Assembly (NCBI RefSeq): GCF_901709675.1
Contig: NC_051097.1
Span: forward strand, 6,798,039-6,862,038
Direction: 5' to 3'
DNA length: 64,000 nucleotides
Source of the DNA: Syngnathus acus
Lineage: Eukaryota; Chordata; Actinopteri; Syngnathiformes; Syngnathidae
In this document: piece after piece, positions 44,519 through 56,400 of the stretch
Layout of the letters: each line of letters begins with the position of its first letter
How positions within the stretch are numbered: the first letter of the stretch is position 1
The notes under the pieces: generated by a model
What the model saw: the letters and a program-made list of their open reading frames with translations, nothing else
What the model was told of the DNA's origin: nothing
The model's database searches: none
Translations under genes and position numbers: made by a program

Positions 44519-46041
44519 TATCTGAAAGAGAATTAAAAAAAGACCTTTGCAAATTTTTTTAATGAGGACACTGCCCAACGAGTTTTCCTTGCGGGCTGCA
44601 AAGCAGTTTGGCAAAATTCATATTTTACTACCTACATTGGAGTTAAGGGTATCATTTGATTCATATTGAGTATGGTAACATCACAAACTTCTTACTTACT
44701 TTTGCATATAGATATTTGCTTTTCCACTGCACTGTTTATTTTATTTTTTTCAACATGGCGTCCGTGTGCTAGAAGCTAAACTGCACTGTGAGTTTATTGA
44801 CTAAACGTGGCAGTTGCACTTCCTGTCCCTTCCCTGATACAAGTATGTTCTGTGTGCGAAGCCAAATAATCGCCCCAACATAATTCTACCTGCATTTTAT
44901 TTTTCAGAATTTATATGATGCCTAACTAAAAACGCAAGCTTTCCTGAGACACACGAACTGATGTGTAGAATCTGACGCTGCGTCATAATCAGACATTTTT
45001 TAATATTATCCCTGTCATCCAACTAAATACTCCCAACTTCAGCTTTGATTTGAATCACTGATTTCCTCTTTAAATTCATCTCGACGGGGTTACAATTCAA
45101 GTAACTAATATTTCCGATGCTCCATAATAGATTTTGAACGCAATCACAGCGCACACACGTCAATGAAACTGGCGTTGCATTGCATTGCTTTGTTCATCTC
45201 AATGTCTTAATTTATTTGTTGTCTCACAACTTTTTCCACTTGTCAGTGTCTTCTGTGCATCATGCATTTTGTTACAATACAAAAAACCAACAACAGTATC
45301 ATAAATATCCGGAATCAAAACATTCTCATTGTCTGACTGTGACTTTTTGTTATAGATGGACGATCTTATCAGACATGAGAAAAATTATTTTTTCACACTG
45401 TTGGTAAGTTCACACATGTGAGTATTATTTTTACAAACTTGACCAATCTAAAATGTTGAAAATAACTTGGTCGGTTCGGTGTTAATGATTGAACAAACAT
45501 TTTTGGGGTTTCGTGGAAAGTGATATCAGAGGACTGCGATCTGTGAAATTTGCCTCCAATGACACACATTTGCACTCAATAGCACTTTCAGTCTTTATCT
45601 GCACGGTCTATAAACAATTCTGAAATTTGAACTGGTCTGACCACATTTAGGAGTCTGCAATGAGCACACAACTGTTAACTGGTTTAAGTTGCTCTCAGGT
45701 ACACATTAGGTTTTTATGCGATGCAGGTAAATACACTTTTGGCGCAATGAGTAGTTGTGTGAACAATATTATTGTATAATCTGAAAGAGTGTGAACTCGT
45801 ATTGTGCAAGGGGCTAATTGACTTATTTTTATTAATGACAATTTTCTGTTGTTGCTACGCATCTGTGATAATATTTCCATTCAACCTTATTCAGGTTGCA
45901 TCCATGTGTGCAATTCTCCTCCAAGCAACACCCCAGCTGCTCACATAGCCACCTATCTGGTTTGCATGACCTAGATTAATCTGGAACAGAGCGACTCCAA
46001 CCAGATTGAGTGAGATTCATCCGCAAACTAAAGTAAACTAA

Positions 46042-46047
46042 AATAAA
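46042..46047 (+). terminator. poly(A) signal, CERCAM (weak candidate)
   Basis: AATAAA followed directly by TGTGTTTTATT. It is 1.8 kb after the CERCAM stop, so the 3' UTR would be long; no clear signal is nearer. Confidence 0.25.
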
Positions 46048-46097
46048 TGTGTTTTATTAGGTAGATTATTTTTCTGTTTTGCAAGAATCTGCAGATG

Positions 46098-46111
46098 CCA
46101 CAAGATGGCAC
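46098..46111 (+). promoter_or_regulatory. CTCF-like motif between CERCAM and SARDH
   Basis: CCACAAGATGGCAC matches the CTCF core except at one position. It lies between CERCAM and SARDH. Confidence 0.4.
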
Positions 46112-46889
46112 TGCAGCTACACTAATAGGTGTACAGTAGCTAAGTTTAGCCTGGGTTTTTAGCAGAAGAATTTACAAGTGCATTCATGTGCACACACATT
46201 TGCTATGTCTGTAAGTGATTTATTTTTAGGTCAATGTCATGAGATAGATATGTGAGTAATAAGAGATTTTTTTTTCCAATCCAATTGTTACAATAGACGA
46301 TCTACCAAACTCAAATGTCCTAATTTTTAGTTTAATCTTGTTGACTGTGCACACTTGATATATAATAGTCCAGGTTAGATATTGTTATCCAAGACCATGG
46401 TTAGGATTCAATTGGGTCCCGTTCAAAGGTTCCTTGGGTTAATTTTCACAGGGTTGACAGAGGTGCAAATGCAGAAGATTGTGAGATTCCACCGCTCTAG
46501 TCCTGTTGCCGTCGATTCCAACTGGAAAGAACCTCCTTCTGCAGGAGGCTTCCTGAAGTAAGATCCTCATTGGCTGCCAAGCTGCAGGTGGGGGTTTCAC
46601 ATAAATGTTTTGTATGCATTTTTTGAGGTTTTTTAATGGCCTATTCGAGCATTTTATTATGCATTGACTGTGTCCTGACTTGTGTTACTTTGACTCAAAA
46701 ATGTCTGCATCTAATAATTTGCAAGTTCGTGTCTTAAAAAAATTCTAGAGTAATTATTAATTTTCACAGACTAGGTTTGAAGTTATACATTTAGCAAAAA
46801 ACGGGCGGAATTTGACCTCATGACCGGTCGGTTCGGTTGACACCACTCGTTTCGTAAACAGGAAAGGGGCGTGGCCAACGAGTAGCCAG

Positions 46890-47018
46890 CGCCACGTTGT
46901 GGACATATGTCCATGTGGATTGCCAGGAAGTCTCCGATATTTTACCTGTAATTTATCTCCTCTGGACACACTTACACAGCTCCAAAGCTTTTCGAACTTG
47001 CTCATTTTATTCATTCCG
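46890..47018 (+). other. SARDH: SARDH 5' untranslated exon (3' end) and promoter-proximal sequence
   Basis: The first coding exon begins after a splice acceptor (tttcctccccag, ending 47423), so an upstream untranslated exon is required. A consensus donor GTAAGT starts at 47019 and would define that exon's 3' end at 47018. The 5' boundary is not visible; the start given is arbitrary. Confidence 0.55.
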
Positions 47019-47428
47019 GTAAGTGTTGACGAGTGTCATGGCTGCTGCCGATCAGGCTTGTTTGTGCTTGCATGTGCTGCACGGTAGTCTCTTTCCAATC
47101 ACTGCAATACTTTATTTAAATGCATCTTGCAAGCCTTTCGAGGTTAATTTTGAGTGGAGGCAAACGATCATTAAAGCGCGTTTCTTCTCGTCAGCATTTG
47201 TTGGTCACGGTGAAGAAAAATGTGACAGCCCTCAGCTTGACTTTACAGTTTGTAAATAAATAGTTTGCAAGCAGTAGTAGTTTTACTGCGTATTATTTAT
47301 TTTATATGCGTTCATAAATACATTTATATACACTCGTACATAAATATAAGTACACTGACACATACTGTACACACACGACGCATTCTCGTGACGTCATCTG
47401 GTTTCTGCCTCTTTCCTCCCCAGAGGCC

Positions 47429-50400
47429 ATGGCCTTTCTTGGGACTGCAGTTAGGCGATTGGTGTCGGCGGGGCGCCCCCCGCTCACCACCCCACTGTGC
47501 CGCACAAATTGTCGGACCTACAGTTCCGAGCACACCACAGAGAAGAGCGTCCCCTATGAGAAGACACTCAAACAAGTTGACACAGTCACATCCGGGCCAA
47601 CTAAACCTTTACCGAGGTTTGCATTCATAAGATTAACTGTATTCGGTTGCTATGACGTCACAATAATTTGTTCTCCTGTCTCTTTGTTCAGGTCAGCTGA
47701 TGTAGTGGTGATCGGTGGAGGCAGTCTGGGGTGTCAGACCGTCTACCACCTTGCTAAAATGGGCATGACCAATGTGGTTCTGCTGGAGAGGGACCGACTG
47801 ACTGCTGGAACCACCTGGCACACAGCGGGTAATAGACTGAAAGTTTGGGCATGCTTGTGGTTTTTCAAGAACCAGGAGATGCTCAGGGCATTGTGACTGA
47901 GAAGGTGCATTGACCAAAGAAAATGTTTCTGTGTGTGTTTCTCTGGGCCTTTCTTCTAGGCCTTTTGTGGCAGCTCCGCCCGAGCGACGTTGAAGTGGAG
48001 CTGCTGGCCCACACACGTAACGTAATCAGCAAAGACCTGGAGGAAGAGACGGGCCTCCACACTGGCTGGATCCAGAATGGAGGACTCTTCATCGCCTCCA
48101 ACAAGCAGCGTCTGGACGAGTACAAACGCCTCATGTCGGTGAGAAACGAGACACAACTGCCAGTTATTGCATTTTCTTATGCATGCTTTAAAAATAAAGT
48201 TGCTGTTTGGTTCTATACATGTAACACGTGTAGATAGTAACTGCATTGATTACTTTGAGTCTACCGGTGCCAAGAGTCTCAAGTTCAACTCATGCAATGC
48301 AATTCCCCACCGTAGAGACTCCTCTTGCATATTTGATCCAATGTTGAAAATGTTTCTTTTCAATGTACAAAGCCAGAACCACTCTCTAATTTCTAGCTGG
48401 GGAAAGTTTACGGTATCGAATCCCATGTGCTGTCACCTGCTGAGACCAAGGACCTTTACCCTCTGATGAACGTTGATGACCTCTATGGGACCCTTTACGT
48501 GCCCAAAGATGGTACCATGGATCCTGCGGGCACCTGCACCACCCTGAGCAGAGCTGCCTCTGCTAGGGGAGCCACGGTAACATTTACTCATCACAGTGTC
48601 ACAAAATGCAGATAGCTACCATTTCTGTGATGCCCTTCTAAATCAGGTGATTGAGAACTGCCCTGTTACCGATATCAAAGTGCGCGCGGATGACCTCGGG
48701 GTCAACAGGGTGAAGGCAGTGGAGACCCCGCACGGCACCATCGAGACACCGTGTGTGGTCAACTGTGCAGGTCAGGCAATCAAATATTTTGTTTGTCAGA
48801 CACACAAAAAAAAATGCAAATAAGTAAATGCTAAAGTTAGGAGTGCTATCATTGCATATATTTAGAATAGAAGGTGACATTGATATATTGTACAGGAGTG
48901 TGGGCCACCAAGTTGGGGAACATGGCTGGAGTGAAGGTGCCCCTCGTTGCCATGCATCACGCCTACGTGGTCACAGAGAGAATTGAAGGCATTCAGGTAC
49001 TTTTAGACCATGCTGGCTGGTAGAAACTCTTGATACAACCAGCAGGGGGCACTGTAACCATTTAAATGCAACGTAAAAACCTCAGCTGGTTTTGTGTGTG
49101 TTTGTTTTTTTGTGTGTACATATTCTAATTGTATTAGGCTGGCCGTGTATTTACAAGTCCTATCTGAAGTGACACTACTTAACTTTGTCATGTGTATCAA
49201 ATTAGCAAATGTGCACCGAGCCAGTGGGCAGATGTGTAACAGTGCTCATCCTCCAGAGGCTGATGCTTTTTAAGCCAGAACTCGTCTCTCTTATCTAGTT
49301 TAAGAGGAGCTTAGGCAGCATTACTGCTCCATCACGCGCTCACACACGCTTCCATAAAATGGAATAAAGTAAGTGGATGTAGGCAGAGTCACTAAAAAGT
49401 GCTTTCTTTCTAATGGCCAGCCGGGGGCGACCTAACTGGTCATATTTTGTCGGGGGAAAATTATTTGCTTGTCACACTGATTTATGACCATAGTAAAAGT
49501 TTTCTTGGTGAGTTTACAGTTTGATTCACAACACATTTTTTTCTCATCCATTGTATTATTGGTTGTAAATTATGTCACCGTTTAAAGAGAAATGATAAAT
49601 GCCTCATTTGTGGGGAGGGCTTTTACATTAGACTGAAAATACCTCCACAATGTTGACACTGAGCAATGAAGCTGATGCTAATCTTAATGCAGCTCTGCTT
49701 ATCTATTGCAATGTCTTAGTAGTCTCTCGAGCCTGACAATGACCTTTGCTTGAAAGTGGCCCAAGCTAGCGGTTTCTTTTGTCTTTCTTGTTTGTTTTTT
49801 CTTTTGTCCTTTTGTGAAGGTGAGGCCTTCGAACATTTTGTTCCATCTGTGCAGAATATGCCAAATGTGAGGGACCATGATGCATCGGTGTACCTGCGTC
49901 TCCAAGGTGACGCCTTGTCCGTGGGTGGCTACGAACAAAACCCTATCTTTTGGGATGAGGTAAATAGTCGTGTAACCTCTTAATGCATAGCTATCAAACT
50001 CAAGGCCCGGGGGCCAGATACGGCCCACCAGATCATTTTATGTGGCCCGCAAAGACAAATTTTACATCGACTTTATGTCATTACAAGAATTACAAATGAT
50101 CTTCACTTTTTAAAAAATAGGGATATTGTTAGCAATTTTTATTACCGTTCATCTTTTTAAACTATTTGAACAGTTTTTACTAGTCTCTGATTTCATTGAC
50201 AGTCATAATGGCCCTCCGAGGGAAACTATGACTACAATGCGTGACAAAAATGTGTTTGACACCCCTGTCTTAATGTGCTGTATGATCTCATCATTGTTGT
50301 ATTTCAGCAGTGACATCATAAACTGGCATGACTTGCATCTCAGCATCCTCAAACAATTTCAGAAGGAATTTCTATTTCACCCTGATTACACAATTCTACG

Positions 50401-53400
50401 CAGCGCAATACCACAGGGGGTTACTTTTGATGCAGACATCAAAATGAATCTCTTTACTCCTAGTTGTGCAAATCTCTCATCCTTGTGCAATGTTCTTTAG
50501 TGAGAGAGCGTTGGCTATTATCATGTTAATCAAAAAATCAAACACATCACGTCGCTCATTCTGTCGACTTCACATCCTCGCCCGTTTAATCTGTTCTTCT
50601 TTCGACTGACTCAAACCCTTAGCGTGTGTGCAATTTGTTACGCTGTCATCCTTTTTGAAACTTTTTAAATTATGTTTTGTTTCTTGACCTTTATTGGAGT
50701 GAAAAAAAATGAGTGCACAGGTTAATTAAGTACCACCCTGAAAGAACATTCAGTCATTATTGCTGTCGCTCTATGTTGCTGGCGAAGGTAGTTGAACGAA
50801 GATAAATTATTTCGAGCAAAGTTGGATGGGTGTGTTAGTTCTTAGCTCTTTATCAAAGCAGATTAGCGGTTCCTCAGTTTGGGTTTATTAATTTGTGCAG
50901 GTGTACCTAATGTTGTGGCCCATAAGTGCAAATTGCCTTCGTGGAACGGCTTTCCGAAGTGACTCGATCAAACAGTTCGACTTCATCTTTCGTGACTTTG
51001 CGTCTTTGTGCCGGGTGGTGTACGCCGCCGACGTGATTCATGCGTGCCGGAGCCACTTCTTAATCTTTTCTCCTTGTTCTGCACCCGAGCGCTGGCTTTG
51101 ATCGCTTTGGAGGAGAAAGGGGAGATGAGAGTTAGACGGCAATAGCGAGAATAGAGGGCGAAGTAAGAAGGATTGATGTCTTGGGAAGGACGTGGAGGAC
51201 TGTGCTCAATTGGACAAAAGCAATTTCCACTTGAGCAGGCTGTGCTTCGTAAGAACACAAAACTCCTGGGCTGCATCGTTCTTGAATTCTGTCCGAAACA
51301 GTAAACATGTCTAAAATCCTTCAACGTAAGAGGTGTCGATAAAACAGATTTGTTTTTTTCACATTTATTTGAATTTGACATTTTCTAATGAATAAGAATA
51401 TATGATTTGCATATGTTTAATGTTCAATGTTTAATAACCCTAAACCACCCCCCAGGTCTCTGATAAATTTGCCTTCAGCCTGTTTGACTTGGACTGGGAT
51501 GTATTCATGCAACATATCGAGGGCGCTATCAACAGAGTTCCGGTTTTAGAACAGACTGGTATTAAATCCACTGTCTGTGGACCAGGTACAAGCACACAGA
51601 CTCATTTTTTCCAAAAAAAGATCTCTCACAATCAAATTTAGAAATGAATAGAATCTATCTGTGATTGTACCGAGTCGGATTTCTCCCAGAAACACTCATA
51701 CCTAATTACAACGAAATAAATATGGAAAGATTATAATAAATGCAAATTAGTGATGAGAGGAGACTAATGGGTTTAGGAAGATCTGTCTGTCTGAAAATGA
51801 GTCTGATGACATCACCACATAGGCCTACTTTAAGGGAATTTCAAATTAAATCTTAATGACCATAACTTTGTTATAGTACTACAATATTTTGCGATATTAG
51901 TCATGAAGAAAAGTAATGTTTGTTTTCTTCTGCTAGTATAACGTAGACATTCAGTCTTTTTTTTTTTTTGTCTACAGAATCCTTCACAGCAGACCATAAG
52001 CCGCTAATGGGAGAGGCTCCAGAGGTCAGAGGTTTCTTTTTGGGCTGTGGCTTCAACAGTGCTGGTAAGTTTTTTGTTTTTTTTGTAGAAAAACACATTT
52101 TGCGCAACGTTGGGTACAAGTAAATAAACTGTTTTGTTTGGTAGTCTGCAGTGCATATTTACATGATGTTCTCGACATCTACAAGATGAGCTTTCTTATT
52201 TGACAGAGAAGGGAATTTTAATTAAGCGTACTCTAAATAAATAGTTCTTGCTAACAGAAATGTAAATTTCCAGGAATTTGAGGGTTGATGGTCTTTACAG
52301 AAATTCAAGAAAATAGCTGGAAAGGTCTAATAACTTTAATCAAGTACATCCTGCAGTGGCATCAAAGTAGTGACTATTAGGGTATTACATTTATTGTAAA
52401 AAGAAAACAATTCTTCACCAAACCTCCCACAGAATGCTTTTATTATTTGTTTGTTATATTAATTTTTGTAAATTATTTTTATACACTATTGTATATTTTT
52501 ACATTATATTTGTGCCTGTTTTTTTATCACTCATAGTTGTCACACATTAACCAGAAATCATAAATAAGGTTATTAAAAACAAAAAACATTACATAACCAA
52601 ATGATTGTTCTGAATTTACGAATGACCTTTAATCTTCCCCACTATTATACCTGAACTCTGACGGACACAAAGTAATCCAAAAGTGCCTCAGGTTAAAAGT
52701 GTCATTCCATTAAGTGACTTGACAGAGTTCACCTCTGACTTGAGACATGAAGAAATGCCAGCGTCAAGAAAGATGCATCGTGCGGAGGTGTAAATGTTAA
52801 AGTCATAGGCGTAAGAGAAAGTACCCACAAAACAATCCACCGTTAGCCTGGGCTAAAGCTGAAGTCTCGTTATGAAATCCTTGCTCTGATGTCTCGCTCT
52901 GAAAAATGCGCCCACCCCCGCCCGGCCGCCGTCTCATCTCACATCTCTTATCGCACAGAACACATTCACGTCACACAGCGGCTTACTTGGCGCACTGTTT
53001 GGGTTTGGGAGAAACCACCGGGCTAAAGTTCAGCACTTGCTTCAAGTGCTTCCTTTCGGTAATTGTACTCGTTGCCAGGCAACATTGAATTACCTTGGCG
53101 ATGTCAGAGCATCGGTCAGAACTCATAAAAGTTTTTGTTTGTAGTGATGATTATGGGCGTGTAATTGCTTTTAACCACTGGATGGCTGTTGCCATGTCGC
53201 CCCATTTTATATAATCACAATAATTAGCACCTTTATCTCAGTGATATTTGGTACGGTACTTAAAATTGCCTGTACTTTAGGCAGTGATGCTTTTAGAAAA
53301 GTAATAAGTGCAATTAGTCTGAGTGCTGCAACGCTCTTTAGCAGATTTTGAATCGCTAATGCAAAAAAAAAAAAAAAAAAGTGAAATAACAAGTCAATCA

Positions 53401-56400
53401 AGACCTGCATGATGGTTTCCTATTACCAATTTCAAAAAATTAAATCACAGTAAAATGGGGTAAAAAAAAAAAAAAAACGTATAATTTGTGGCGCTCTACT
53501 CTCATGAAGTTTATATGAGGTCAGGCTTGTAATGACTGTTTGTTTGTGGAAAATGCATTCGGGCTGCAGTGCCCTCCCATTTGCCTTTTTTTTAAAATAA
53601 TTTTTATGGGGGCGGAACAATGTATGCCAACTGACTCACGAGCCTTCCCCCAGCTGCCCTTCATGGTCCCATCAAGCTGTGTGCAACCAGAGGAAGCCAT
53701 GCGTTGTACAGCTGTGGATGAAGTTGGGGTCTTTGCCAAAGCGGGCAGTCGCATGCATGCTCGCTTATTATTGCAGCGAGGTGGTGGTTAGGGCAAATAA
53801 AGCGGGTGTAAGTAGTTGCTCTGTGTCTATTTTGGAAGAAATGGTAGAGGTATTATCAAAAGTGTTGCAGGAGAGGGAATAATGGCTTGGATGCGGAAAT
53901 ACAATGTTATTATCGAAAGGAAAGCTTTGACGTTGACATTTGGGTTACAATTAGGGTTGAAATACATTTTTCTTCAGCTGGTTTTAAAAAGAAATACATG
54001 GAAAGAGGATTTTATACAATGTTCTTGTATGTTGTCACGTCAACCCATCATTTCCTTGGCAATCCAGCCTCTCTATTTAAACTCGATTTCTGAGCGTTTG
54101 TAAAAGCGGCACATGAGAAAGGAGCAGGAGAGACAGATAGAGACACAGTGGGGAACAAATGTTTGCGCAGCACGAGCGAACGGTAATAGAGCGGCACGCA
54201 GACAGCCGAGTAGGAAACGAGGAGACGAGGAGTCCTGACGAGATGAGTGGACGCACGAACACTCGCACGCCGATGCGTTCTCGCACGTCAGCCCGGTTAT
54301 CTCGAGTGACATTTATCAGTGCCACCTCGCCCCGCTGCTTGTCCAAGTGTCTCGGGAGAACTCTGTCATCCCGCTGTTCTCCTCCCCACCATCCATCCGT
54401 TCAGACGTCCACCTCCGGCCCGGCCCCGGAGTGACGACACTGGCAGATGTGTGAAATGATCCTAGATGGGGAGAAAGTGAGAGAGCGCTGATGGGGGGAT
54501 GAAAGAAAGATGCAAGGCCACTCGGGTTGCGCTGCTGCATATTGATGCTGTGTCGCAACACACACACGTATGCAAATTGCTAAGAAGGGAACCAAAGGGG
54601 AGGGGGGGGGGCGCTTCGAGGGAAAAACTCATTAATGCTGCTCTGTTGGGACCAAGATGGCTGAAATACTAATTGGAAGTTAGTGTCGGGGTCAACTAAC
54701 TTTCCAAATGCTTTTTTTGAGGAGGTCGCAATCAAATCATGATGTGAATTTCGCTTTTAATTTTATTCACTTTCTGTTTGCTTATTTTAATGGCAGCATG
54801 TTAGCGATATTTTGACTATGGAAACTGTAATTTAGATTCTCTAATTTTTGCCAGGTATGATGTTGGGAGGTGGCTGTGGTCGCGAGCTAGCTCATTGGAT
54901 TATCCACGGCCGCCCTGAGAAGGACATGTATGGATATGATATTAGGTATGTGCAAAAAAAAACATACCACTGTATCATAATGGCAAAAATGTTCAATCTG
55001 CACGATTGTGACTTTTAATACGCAACGCTCGTTTGAATTTTCATGTCAGGCGTTTCCATAACTCGCTGACAGACAACCAACGCTGGATCAGAGAGCGGAG
55101 CCACGAGTCGTACGCAAAGAATTACTCCGTGGTGTTCCCATTTGATGAGCCCTTGGCGAGCAGAAACATGAGGAAGGATCCGTTCCATCAGGTAGCTGAC
55201 AGCTTTTAAGCTATGCTTCACAAGCACAAACACTTGGTGCATATTTTATAATGCCTGCTGACGGAAAGACTGATATTATTAAAAGTTTTGTTTGCTCTAC
55301 ACACTGGCAGCATGCTACAATATTTCCCATTGAGATCAATTTGTATTTGAAGATATTAAATCCAGAGTCCAAACAGTCGCCACATTAAAATCTTAATTAG
55401 CTCCACTGGAAATTAAATGCAATCAGTAGCACATTAGCTTAATTAATTTTAGTTAACCATTTGTTAAAAACAAAACACTCTCTCTATTTTAATGTTAGTA
55501 AGAAAGGCTAATAAACATCCCACATCTCATTATTTAGTCGGTCCGAGAGACGTGAATGTTGTATCTTCAGTTACTCTTCTTTGTTGCCACTTTTTAAAAT
55601 TATTTTTAAAATAAGTAAACTAGCAACACATTGGTCGGCAATAACAACGCGTACCACACTTTTTGTCGGTGTGTCATTGCTTGTATCGTTTGCAGTCAAA
55701 GTGCGCGTTTGTGATTAATGTCTTCCCGCGTCAAACTCTGACTCCTTTTTTTGTTGTCTAGCCAGCGTCTCATTTAATTCCTTTGTCATTGTCATTTCTC
55801 CCCTCCGTCCCTCCTTCATCCTTTCACCCTCTGTTGCCTTTTCATGCGGTCAGAAAAACGATTGAGGCTGAAGCAGAAGGCAGTTAGCCGTGTCACTCTT
55901 CTTCCGTGGCTACGTTTATTAATGCGATCCCGCCATGGCGACTATAAATGACACACTTATCTCCGCTCGCCGAGTCTCGCATGTCTTTCAACTTCCCTTT
56001 ACGCCCGACACAAATTCCTAATGGATCCTTGCCGTCGTATTTAAACATTAATGGCCCACTTAGTCTTGCTTCCTCTTTGCTGACTTCATTTAACTGCCAC
56101 GTTGTCTGACAGGGTCTGTCCTTGTACATGCTGCTCAGCGTTTTTCTGCACAACAGATTGCGTTAACTAACGTTTGTTACTGTCGGCTGTTATTTTGTCA
56201 TTTCTTTTATGGGAGCTCATTACTTCGCCAAAGAAGGAGGTCATGTTTGCCAATTTCAGCAGCAAACGAGTTCAGACTCAACACTGCCTCTGCTGGTCAC
56301 TGCCTTGTACTGCACTCAAATTTGCTGTCGACTGTTATTTTGTATTTTTTTTATGGGAGCTCATTACTTCAACAAAGAAGGAGGTAATGTTTGCCAATTT

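Larger units (their letters stand above)
44216..46889. other. CERCAM 3' UTR and CERCAM-SARDH intergenic DNA
   Basis: Non-coding. Contains one ATTAGGTACACCT repeat fragment, a possible late poly(A) signal at 46042 and a CTCF-like motif at 46098. No further gene seen. Confidence 0.6.
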
